A stretch of 64,000 nt of DNA. Source: Panagrolaimus kolymaensis (lineage: Eukaryota > Nematoda > Chromadorea > Rhabditida > Panagrolaimidae). Under the pieces are notes generated by a model. That model had not been told where the DNA came from and did not search any database. It saw only the letters and a program-made list of their open reading frames with translations. Below, piece by piece: positions 38,001-47,759 of this stretch; position 1 is the first letter of the stretch; each line of letters opens with the position of its first letter. The translations under genes and the position numbers were made by a program. The DNA is taken from NCBI GenBank assembly GCA_028622995.1, contig JAJQJQ010000011.1:2666001-2730000 (forward strand), given 5' to 3'.

Positions 38001-40200
38001 CTTTAAAATTCAGTCCAAGGTGAAAATAAAAAAAAATTTATTTATTTTTTGAGGCTGCGAAATTACGTAAGAATTTTTTTTTTCAAAGCCGTAAAATAGA
38101 ATTACACCGTAATTCTTCGTTTTTTTTTGTTTTGATAAAAACATTTTATTTCTTTCTTATATTTTAATTTAATATTTTCTCCTCTAAACATTTTAACTAT
38201 TATTAAAAAGGGTTGCAAAAATTATAAAGAAATATTTTTACAAGAAATTAATTTTTTAAATTAGTTTTGTTATTGTTTTGCGACAGACAAAATTTAATGT
38301 GATTGTTACAACTTGCAATTAATAAAAATTTAATAGTTTAGTGCATGTATGCGCTTGACTCCAAAAACAATCGTAGTTTGCAAAGTCCATTAATCATAAA
38401 TTTGCTTATTTATAATGCTGTTGGTTTTTTATAGCTTTTTTTTTACATTGGAATTTGCCGTTAAATACCTCAGACATTTGGGCTTCCACCAGGGCTAATT
38501 TAATGCATTTTATCGTCATGCTTTTTTATGGCTTCATTCCCTCATTTTGATTTTTGAATTTTTGTATTCATTTTACTTCTTTAACAATATTTTGAATTGA
38601 ATATTTTTAATTTACATTTGTTTTTAGTAAAAAAATGGTTCAGTTAAAAACGAGACATGGATGACAAGTTTTTTTCCTGATATTTTTTATGTTCAGTTTC
38701 GTTAAACCTTTTCTATTTTTCACGTTTTTAATCCTCTTTCAAAAAAAGGTCCGGGTGACAAAAAATAAAATAAAAAACCGATCAACTATAGAATATTTTT
38801 AGTCGCAAATAAAAAAAGGTGAGACCGGAATATTTTTTGGATTGATTTTGGCTTTTTAAGGTTTAACTTTTTTGTATTTGGATTAGGTTTCAAAATTGCG
38901 GAACAATTTTCATTAATCATTGTTTTAAATTGTTCGAAGTAAAATGTTGTGATGTTGTGTTATTATCGTGATAATAATAAGACAGGGTTACTTTTCTATT
39001 TTTGTCTTCTTTTTTTGTCTTATAGTCGTCTTGTAAAATTTATGTGGTATTGAAGAAGAAAACCTCAAAAATGAAGCCAAAAGAATACCAGCCGCCAATC
39101 CCACAATATTATTTTTTTCAGCAAACTTTGAACCTCCTCAAAGTATCATCACAAAAGACAGGAATAAAAGAAGAAAGGCTTGCTATTTGACTTTTTTATT
39201 ATTATTTTTTGCTGATCAAATAACTTTTTTACGAGTTTTCAAAAATCACATTTAAATTCATTCGTACCTATTTTATGTTTTTACATTTCTCCTTAAAGTT
39301 TTTTTGTCCATTTTTAGTTCCATTTTTGTGCTTTAAAGTTAATTTTTGCGTCTTTGCTGTGCCTTATGGATTGACTGTTCCATAGAAAACAGACACATGA
39401 CTCAAAAATTGTGATGAAATCTTCCTCTTATCATCCTCTTTATTCCTATCATGGATTCTTTCCTTGTCAATTTTTTTATATCACCATCATTTCGAGGCCA
39501 AAATATTTGATCATCATATATATTTAAAGCAACAATAAAACTTTGGAAAATTTTTTTATCTAAGTGAAAAACATTGCTTTTGATTCATTCGCTTATTCAC
39601 GGTTGGAAGAGCTATTTTCGTCTGCTTTTCATATAATTGCGGAGGTAGTGATTATTATTACTGTGGAATCAACAATTGCAACAAAACAGTTTGATTATGT
39701 TTATTGGGAAGACAGAATTATTACCTCTGATGTTTGTAGCTTTTGCCTCTAATATTCTTTTTTTTTGTTTGAAACATTTTTTTTTTCTGCTATCGTCTTC
39801 TCCGAGTTTGACGTTTCCCCAAGCAACAAACAGCACTCTTTCATTTTTTTTTCTATTTGCAACCGAAACTTCAGATTTATGGTTTGTGCCTTTTTTTACG
39901 CTTCCGAACTATATTTATGTACATAACAGAAAAAAAAAGAGGGAGTCAAAAAGCTAACACAAAAAATGCAAGCCACAGAGGAAAAGAGGGGAGATTTTTG
40001 AACTTGGATTGAATTCATTTTTTTTAAACACAAAAAAATGGTTACAAAAAAAAACCGTGATTGCGCGAAAAATTTCTTCCGTTGTTTATTTTTGTATTTA
40101 ACCCTGTAAAACTTTTTGTTTGATGGAAAAGTTTTTCATTTTTGCTTTTGTTTTTTAGGGTTTTCAAACTTGAGCAACGAGCAGCAAAGACGAAAGGGAA
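35046..40200. other. Gene desert of about 5 kb
   Basis: Very A+T-rich. Open frames of up to 108 codons are Phe/Lys/Ile-biased and overlap between strands. Small items seen: an imperfect inverted repeat at 36725-36744 and 36774-36790, a 14-bp palindrome CCCTTTCGAAAGGG near 37986, and an acceptor-like TTTTTTAG close to 40155-40160, shortly before the next gene, that could be a spliced-leader site. The region presumably contains the promoter of the sphingomyelin synthase-like gene. Confidence 0.45.
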
Positions 40201-42410
40201 ATGAAGGATTTGCTACCATCCACAAAGAAGGATGTTGAAATTATTAATAAATATCAAATTGATAAACTTAAAACTGGATGGGCTATAGCCTTTGTGGTAA
40301 GTTTATATTTTATAATATCATCATCACATCTGCTTTTATAATTTTTTTGAGAATATCTTAAACATTTCCATTTAATATGGAGATTACAGTACTTTTTGTG
40401 AAGAACTTTAAATTTCTTAATCTTTTAATTTCCGCTTTCACTTGCATAAGTTCTATTTTCTTTCTCTCACATGTCATTATAGTTGCGTAAGAAAAAGGCA
40501 TAAAGCTATAAACTTTTTACAACTGCCGCTATTTTGAGAAAAGGCTTTCCCAAAAATTTGTTTTACAATCGCTTTTTTGGAATTTATACCTTTATGGAAG
40601 AATAAACTTGCAGACTTTGCAATTATTTATATCTAAGATATACTTATAAAATAATCTAATTAAATAACATTCTATTAAATTGTCTGCTAATAGTTACTAC
40701 GTGTTTAAAAAAAATTGTTTATAGTTAATCTTTCAGAAATCAGGTATTAAAAAAAGTTAAAAATATCTTTCATCAACCTTTTTTCGAGCCTTTGGACAAA
40801 CTTTTGAACAACCAAGATCAAACAATCTCATGGTTTAATCATGCAACACATCATTTTCTTTTTGGTGCATATTTGTTTTAGCTTTTTTAGCAGCAAGCAA
40901 CCCTTTTTTCTCATTATTTGTGTGTTGCATCGTTTTTTTAGTCTCGTATAATTAGCTAGCGTCGTCAATGAATTCTTTCTTTATCCTTTTTTTGTCTTTG
41001 ATAGCAAAAAAAATCTTCCAGAAAGCAAAGTTATTGACATTGTTTTTCATTGAAAAAAAGCATACCATTCTTATTTCCATTCCAATCAAATCAATACCCT
41101 TTTTTTCTACTTCTTCCTTCTTCATGATAAAAATTTATCTTACTTCTAATTATCACTCACATAATCCACACAAAAAAGCACTGATACAAGATTTTTTTTT
41201 ATCTTCCTCTCAATTTTTTGTTTGTTTATTTTTGTACTTTTCGTTGTCTTATTTCTTTGATCATTTTTGGTCATCATCACTAAAAAAACGAGAGAAACAA
41301 AGGAAAAATTGGCTAAATTTCAATAAAAAAAATTCCAACTTTTTTTTGTGGGTGTTGAAAATAAAAATATTTGAGCCAATTTTTTAAATAAAAAAATGGT
41401 TTATTTCTTTGGATTGTTTGTTTTTGGGTTGTTTGCAATTTTGTTTGTGATGACTTTTCTCTCCCAAAAGAGACACATGTTAAGCACAAAAAAAAATAAT
41501 AATAATAAAAAGAAAGTAACTAAGCAACAAAGAAAAAACAAAACAATAAAGCTTTTGTTAAATTAAAAAAATGCTTACAACAAAGAAATTTACAATAAGA
41601 TCCTTATGTTTTTTTTTCCAGCTATTTGCATGGTTTTTAAATGAGTTAGCATTAGCATGGATTCATGATAATGTTCCAAGAGGGGTTGATCCATTACCAG
41701 ATGCATGGTTTCGATGGTTTCCAGAAGTTCGAGGTGCCATACAAATAACTGAATATATTATGATTTTTATGACCATTAATGCTTTGGTGGTAGTAATTTG
41801 TCATCAACATCGATGGATTGTAGCAAGACGAGTATTTTTCTGCGTTGGACTTGCATATACTTTTCGAGCCCTTTGTATATCATTAATTCAAGTGCCTGTG
41901 CCATCGGTGAATACATATTGTGCTCCCAAAGGAGATGGAAGCTTTTCATCGGTGATGGACAGAGTTAGAAGAACGTTTTGGAGTGCAGGGATAGAACAAC
42001 TTCGACCCCGTGAACTTTGTGGAGATTTAATTGTTTCTGGACATACGCTTACTTTATTTACAACTATGATGGCCTTCCGACATTATGCACCAAAAAGGTT
42101 AACATATCTTGGATATGTTTATAATGTCCTTGCATTCGTCGCCCTCTTCTGCATTCTATTGGCAAGGAAGCATTATTCCATTGATATAGTTTTGGGATAT
42201 TTTGTTTCAACAAGAATTTTCTGGACTTATCATTCTCTTGCTAATTCATATCATCAAGGCGAACTTGAAAGAAATCCACTTTCGCAATCATGGTGGACTT
42301 TCATCGTAAGATATTTTGAATCCGATGCTCCACCGCCTCATTTATTTTTGAACGTTCTTGAATGGCCTTCAACATGCCCTTCGAAGATTAGAAGACGATT
42401 TTCAATGTAA
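40201..42410 (+). CDS. Sphingomyelin synthase-like phosphotransferase (no SAM domain)
   Basis: Two exons, 40201-40296 and 41622-42410, with a 1325 bp intron, give 294 residues. Sphingomyelin synthases move phosphocholine (or phosphoethanolamine) from a glycerophospholipid to ceramide in the Golgi or plasma membrane. Family blocks are VDPLPDAWFRWFPEVRGA, RALCISLIQVPVPS, CGDLIVSGHT (His173), and RKHYSIDIVLGYFVSTRIFW (His216, Asp220), which together form the His-His-Asp triad of the PAP2-like lipid phosphotransferases. About six membrane helices can be placed. The N-terminal SAM domain found in SMS1/SAMD8 is absent and the N-terminus is only about 32 residues long before helix 1. Donor choice (sphingomyelin or ceramide phosphoethanolamine) cannot be read from sequence alone. 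The phase is 0 at the single junction. Confidence 0.88.
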
Positions 42411-43672
42411 ATATAAATTTTTATTATATTAAAAAAATATGCAATCTTTCTTTCAAACGAGTCAGCTTTTTTTAAACAACACGCTCAGATTTTTAAAATT
42501 GTTTGACCGGTGATTTTCTTCTAAAAATTAAGAAGTAAAACAGCTTCTTTCTTTAAAACAAAAAAATATACAAAGGTCTCATTTTTTGTTTATATACGGT
42601 ATCCAATGTTCCCTCTTTTTTTTAAATATTTGTTTTAAAAATGCCAAAATAGACAGTCCCATAAAATTTTGTGTATTACTTACTTACAAATGCGAATAAA
42701 ATTGTTTAACGATAAATTGTTGTTTAAAACAAAGATACATACATGCAGGATAATAATAAATAATATCAAAATATTGTTCACAATGGATATTAATCGTTAT
42801 CAACTAGGTACTAAACCTTACTTACCTCTGTCCAGTCTCATTTAGTATAATATAAAAAAATAGTTTGATTGTATTTATTTTCTAAAGAGCTGGAATTTTA
42901 AAATTAAGAAAATATAAAGACAAATTAACCTAATAAAACGATAGCAAGACTTTCAGACATATAATGAGCTTTAAATATGACCAATAAATGTACTTCAAAT
43001 ATGGCAAAAACGATTAATAAAATAATAATAATAATAAATAGCTAAAGAATCTTCTTATGAATTTTATTTATTATCTTCTTCTTCCAATGATGATCCTGAA
43101 AGAGTAATTTGAAACCCTAATTTTAAAGTTTTTAATCTAAAAAGTAAACTTTAAAACTTATAATCATTTACTCATTTTTTGTCATTTCATTCCAACGGGA
43201 TTGAATACTTTTACTCGATCTGCAACACTACCTAAGTATGATTATGTAACAAAAACGTGAAGGCAAAAATGAGTTTTCTTTTTAGGAAGTCTTGAAGGTA
43301 AAAAGCCAATCGTCAACATTCAACAGCGAACGCCTCATATGTGAAAAATAATTGAAAGCTGGTGTGAATGATCATTTGAATATCGTTGATAAAAGCATAT
43401 ATTTTAGTTTATGGTTTCACTAAAATTGATTTACAAGTCAAACATTTTCTTCATTTAATCTGCTTAACGATGACCAATGAAGTCAAAGTAAAAGGTATGC
43501 ATACAAAAAATTACCACATAAAATCGTCAAAACACAGTTTGTTTTTTTTACTGAAATTTATATCAACAGACACAAAAAAAGTAAAAATTATGAAAATCAT
43601 AAAATAAGTAGGCTCATAGAAATCATTAGACGAGTTTGCGATATATTTGTTATGTTCATTCCATAGGAGTTT
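42411..43672. other. Intergenic region with AAT microsatellite
   Basis: A+T-rich convergent region between two 3' ends. It includes an (AAT)n tract at about 43017-43042. The open frame at 43386-43607 is Lys/Ile-biased and not convincing. Confidence 0.45.
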
Positions 43673-44185
43673 TTATTCGCCTTCTTTCTTTTCTTCTGGA
43701 GCTCCAGCTTTACTTTCATCTTTCTTCTTTTCGTCAGCATCAGCCACTTTGGATTCACCTTTTGCTTCTTCTCCATCTTTCTTTGATTTTAGTGCATCAC
43801 TTTTCTTTTCTTCTTTAGGCGCTTCTTCTCCGTCCTTCTTAGGTGCTTCTTCTTCCTTTGGTGGTTCTTCTTCCTTCTTAGGTTCATCCTTTTTTTCTTC
43901 TTTCTTTGGATCAGCAGGAGCTGTAGCGGCAGCAGCAGCAACATCAGCAGGAGTAGCAGGAGGTGCACCAGCAGCTGGAGGAGGAGCCCCAGAAGCAGCG
44001 CCCATTTTTGATTTATTTGGTTCAGCAGGTTTTCCAGCAGCACCACCAGCAGCAGCTCCAGCTTCAGGCTTCTTTTTTCCTTTGCATTGAATTAAGCCGA
44101 GAGTAATAACAGCAGCAGGAACAAGAGTTGCAAGAACATACGTGAAAAGTTGAAGGAATTGTTCTTCATCAAAATGTGGAACCAT
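43673..44185 (-). CDS. Small single-pass membrane protein with Lys/Glu/Ala-rich tail
   Basis: Single exon, 170 residues. The N-terminus is short and acidic, then one hydrophobic helix covers about residues 11-33 (LFTYVLATLVPAAVITLGLI), followed by CKGKKKPE. The remainder is low complexity: Ala/Pro/Gly-rich to about residue 90 and then repeated Lys-Lys-Glu-Glu units to the stop. The codon use is clearly protein-coding and G+C-rich compared with its flanks. The head resembles the start of the MSP-domain protein 2 kb away (45958), which has the same helix-then-basic arrangement including a VPA motif and a Cys-Gly/Lys junction. I do not recognise a named family. A sperm function would be an inference from that neighbour only. 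Confidence 0.75.
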   Translation of the reverse strand: MVPHFDEEQFLQLFTYVLATLVPAAVITLGLIQCKGKKKPEAGAAAGGAAGKPAEPNKSKMGAASGAPPPAAGAPPATPADVAAAAATAPADPKKEEKKDEPKKEEEPPKEEEAPKKDGEEAPKEEKKSDALKSKKDGEEAKGESKVADADEKKKDESKAGAPEEKKEGE

Positions 44186-44442
44186 TTCTAATCAAACGAT
44201 AAAGAAGATTTCAGATGAATGAGAGCTTGAGATGAGACGGAACTTCAGCCAAGCGAAAAGTGATGAATGAAGTTTTTTCAAGCGACAACCAAACCTTTTA
44301 TCTATCTTTGGAACAAAAAAAATGAATAAAGAAAAATGTAAAAGTTATAAACATGTAAATTTTTATGCTAATTTATTTCATACGTCAACCTAACAAGTAT
44401 AATAATAATTACAGAGTAAAAAGTTAACAATGATATCAATAA

Positions 44443-44697
44443 TTAAGAATCTTCCATGATTGTGTGAACAAAGTCATTGATATTCGTTTCATCACCAAGA
44501 GCATTAGCATAATGGAGAAGATTATGAATTTCTTTTTCTGTTAATCCTTCGTCACCATGAGCGAGAAATTGGCGCAATTCAAATTGAGCAACAGTTCCTT
44601 GACCAAGAGGATCAAAATGGCTTAATAATCCAATAAAATCTTCGATAGTAGGTTTAGCATCTTTAGCAGAAGAACCAGCATTCTTGGGATCACTCAT
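44443..44697 (-). CDS. Half-size myosin essential light chain / EF-hand-like protein
   Basis: Open frame of 84 residues. Residues 16-84 match the C-terminal lobe of myosin essential light chains: a helix TIEDFIGLLSHFD, a degenerate EF loop (DPLGQGTVAQFE, lacking the standard acidic ligands at positions 3 and 5), then RQFLAHGDEGLTEKEIHNLL and a final NINDFVHTIMEDS. The N-terminal lobe is missing. An acceptor-like TTTTTTTAG lies 20 bp upstream of the ATG and can serve cis- or trans-splicing. The frame is open back to it, so an upstream exon is possible, but none was found in the 480 bp before the next gene. Calcium binding is unlikely. Confidence 0.7.
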   Translation of the reverse strand: MSDPKNAGSSAKDAKPTIEDFIGLLSHFDPLGQGTVAQFELRQFLAHGDEGLTEKEIHNLLHYANALGDETNINDFVHTIMEDS

Positions 44698-45181
44698 CGT
44701 TCTACAAGCACTTCTAAAAAAACAAAAAAATTAAACTTGAAATAAAAGATTTTTTTGAATATAAATTGAAAGAAGTAAGGAAACAACCATAAAAAAGCGG
44801 AAGCATTGAAGTTTGTCTAATCTAAAATCATCAAATCTCACAAATAAACCTCTCGAAGCGAAAGTAAAGCAGCGTTAGCTTCACAAAAGTGATTCATGTT
44901 TGTTTGAAAAAAAATTAGGGTAACATTTTTTTTCTAATGAAGCATGGCAATAAAATTTCATAGTAAATTTTGTTATAAAAAATTATAACTAACATGGACA
45001 ATTGAAGAGTTTAGTCATAATCCTTGGTAACAGAACAGAGCTTTCTAGATTTAAAAAGCAAGCTATTTTTTATTTTTTCAAAACTACTTTAACATTTTTA
45101 AATGTTTTTTTATTGCATTATCAAAGAATTATTTTACAAATAATTTTATTTATTTCCATATAGTGTTTTTAAAGGTTATCA
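44698..45181. other. Short intergenic region
   Basis: A+T-rich, between two minus-strand genes. It presumably contains the 5' UTR and promoter of the light-chain-like gene. No exon with light-chain N-lobe content is seen. Confidence 0.45.
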
Positions 45182-45438
45182 TCAATATCCGACTATTTTA
45201 AGAATGAGTGCTCGTATAAGCCGAGCTTCATAAGCTACAGTTTTTCTGACGTCCGTAATTTGGCCACTAACCAAAGGTCCTTCTGTAACAGTTGGAATGT
45301 CTTTGCCATGAACTGAAATAATTTAATTTAAAATTATTTTATGGTGGAAATAAAATATAGCATACTTTCACAATTTTCCAAAGTTGATAATAACATTCCC
45401 ATAACATCATCACGCATTACAGTGATGTGTTTGGTCAT
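45182..45438 (-). CDS. Small unrecognised protein, two exons
   Basis: Exons 45438-45366 and 45312-45182 are joined by a 53 bp intron (GTATGC...TTTCAG) and give 67 residues ending in TGA. The content is non-repetitive and looks like real protein: MTKHITVMRDDVMG at the start, GKDIPTVTEGPLVSG in the middle and RKTVAYEARLIRALILKIVGY at the end. I do not recognise a family. The frame is open upstream of the ATG for at least a few codons (LLES), so this could be the 3' end of a longer gene whose earlier exons were not found. The splice sites and preserved phase are the main support. Confidence 0.5.
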
Positions 45439-45957
45439 AGATTCAAGAAGGGAAAAATAATTTTTGGAAAGGTTTGCTTTTTAGCAAAGCAAATTTTATA
45501 ACAAAGACAGATAAATTTTGGATAGTTTTACCTCGAAGTAAAACAAAAAAATTAAATTTTGGATTGTTTTGCTTTTATGGCAAAGCTAATAATTTGTGTG
45601 TATATCTCAAGAATGCAAAAGTTTTTGATGTTCGATCCACCCGAAGAATCTATGTATTTATTACCGAATCGAACAGGAAGTAACTTTGTGAAAAATTTTT
45701 TACGAACTTTACTAAATTTGATTTAATTTTTCAAGATGCACTTCAAACCTAATACTTGCCTTCATTCATTCCCATCTCTAAATTTTGTGTTTTGATTTTT
45801 TCAAAAATTTGTATGTTTAGAAAATTTGCATGAACTTCATTTTTTAATATAATCAGTCATGATTTTCATATAAAAGCTCATTTGGGGTTTTCATCAAAGA
45901 ACGGTCGTTGTTTCACTCTGTCTCTCTCAAACATATTCAATCAAACTCAACCTTGTG
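45439..45957. other. Intergenic region, MSP-gene promoter
   Basis: A+T-rich, about 520 bp. The last 60 bp before 45958 are less A+T-rich and CT/CA-rich, as expected for a 5' UTR. An open frame on the plus strand at 45474-45683 has no supporting features. Confidence 0.45.
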
Positions 45958-47439
45958 ATGGCTTCAATGGATTTATCTCAATTTCTTGAATCACCTCTTG
46001 GTTTAATTCAATGTGGTCTTGCACTTGCTGTTCCAGCAGTCCTTGCTGCAATCGTCAATATTGGATGTGGAAAGAAACGTAAAGAACCTCCTCGTCGTCC
46101 TGGTGCTGCAGCAGCTCGTCCTGGTGATAAATCAAAGGCTGTCAACAAATCCTCCAAAGCTGGTGCTTCATCAAAGAGTGGCAAGAGCAAACGTGGAACT
46201 TCAAGCAAGTCTGGTAAACCAAAGTCAAACAAACAAGGAAGCACCAAAGATGGCAAACCTCAGCGCTCAACTAAGGTGAGTATTATTTTTTATATTTATG
46301 GTCGGTTTTCTTATATTATCATTATTTTAGTCCAACATTGATGGTCAATCAAAGAAATCCAAGAAGGACTCTACATATAAGAAAGATTCCAAATCTTCAA
46401 AATCAAAGAAATCCAAACGTGAAGTTCAACAAAAATCTGGTCATCCATCATCTCGTGCTGGTGTTGCTCCTAAATCTGGTCAAGCTCAACCTCCTTCAGG
46501 TCGTCTCGCTGTTGCTTGTGTTGTTCCTCTTGACGTATACATTTTTTTCTCTTTTTCGTCATCATAACTTTCGGGTTTCAGAATTCAGTCAAATCTGCCG
46601 CTACTCAACGTTCAATCTCTATGAAACAACCTCGATCTGGTAGAGCTCTTGATGTTAATGCTAATGTTGGAGCTGGAGGTACAGTTCCAATTATGAAACA
46701 AGATCCTTTGGTTCCTTTAGAATTGCAGCTTATGTCAACCATTTATTCACAAAAATGTTTGGTTATCAGAGATCAAAAAGAGGGCGATGATAACAGAAAT
46801 GTAGCGACAATGTTTTCGACACCTCGCAGCCTCTTTGGTACTCTTTTTTCTTGGATTTTTCTAAGCATACTCCTAAAATATAAAGGAATTTGAAGCTGAT
46901 CATATCAGCATTGATTGCTTGTTTCCTCGTTTATATGTAACTTTGGACCCATTTTCATACACTTTTTTATTAATATTAATCGTTACATGATAACCACATT
47001 TTCAATTTTAGACTCAACTCGTGAACTTAAAATGGAACCTGCTGAACTCCGTTGGTCTGCTTCTGGTGGTATGCAAAAGATTTCGCTCTTGAATCAATCA
47101 GGTGAACGTCAAGCTATCAAAGTCAAATGCTCTGACAACAATGTTTATCGAGTCAACCCTGTTTATGCTTTTGTTGAACCTGGACAAACTTTGAACGTTG
47201 ATATTATGCGTCAAAATGGTTCAAACAAAGTTGACAAAATTATTTTTGTCACTGCTAAAGTGGGTTTTTTGTTGTAATTTTCTTCTTCTTCATATAAACC
47301 TTCCAAATTTTAGGCTGGACGTGAAGAAAATCCAAAGAATCTTTTCAAATCTGGTGATCCTGCTGCTTCAATGATGGTTCTTCCTTTAGTCGCAACAGCG
47401 CCAAACAATCAACCTACCGTCGCTGCTATTAATAACTAA
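45958..47439 (+). CDS. Membrane-anchored protein with C-terminal MSP domain
   Basis: Five exons (45958-46275, 46331-46534, 46582-46837, 47012-47259, 47314-47439) give 383 residues in one frame. Residues 14-36 form a membrane helix (LIQCGLALAVPAVLAAIVNI) followed by CGKKRKEPPRR. A Ser/Lys/Gly-rich linker with SKSGK-type repeats extends to about residue 150. After a spacer comes the major sperm protein domain (about residues 260-370), with the family blocks MEPAELRWSASGG, KVKCSDNNVYRVNPVYAFV, and DKIIFVTAK. MSP-fold proteins build the nematode sperm cytoskeleton or, when membrane-tethered as in VAPs, bind partner peptides at contact sites. Here the helix is N-terminal, opposite to VAP proteins. 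Sperm expression is inferred from the fold, not seen. Confidence 0.9.
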
Positions 47440-47759
47440 ATGCTAATCTTGTGATGCTATCAAATGGAGATAAAAATGTGTTAAATATTTATAACCACTG
47501 AATTTTAATTGTATGTATTTGTACAATTTTTGTATTTTAAATTGTAAATAAATTCAGCTATTTGTAAACTTCGGCATTTGGATTTTTCATTTATCGTTGA
47601 ATAAACTTTTTTTCAAGCTTTAATTAAAATATCCCTTTTATTTTTTTAATATTAAAAAGCAAAAATATTTTGTTAGCACATAAAAACTTTTAATGCATTA
47701 CTTAATTTCGAATTATTTGTACAAAAATATTATCAATGTTTATTGGAAGGCTTTTTTAT
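47440..47759. other. Convergent 3' region
   Basis: Between the stops of the MSP-domain gene (plus) and the TBC gene (minus). It contains a possible poly(A) word AATAAA near 47546. No gene is seen. Confidence 0.5.

Noticed and set aside
40968..41387. 139-codon open frame in the sphingomyelin synthase intron
   Set aside because: Dominated by Phe/Ser/Lys from T and A runs, and located in a spliced-out intron.
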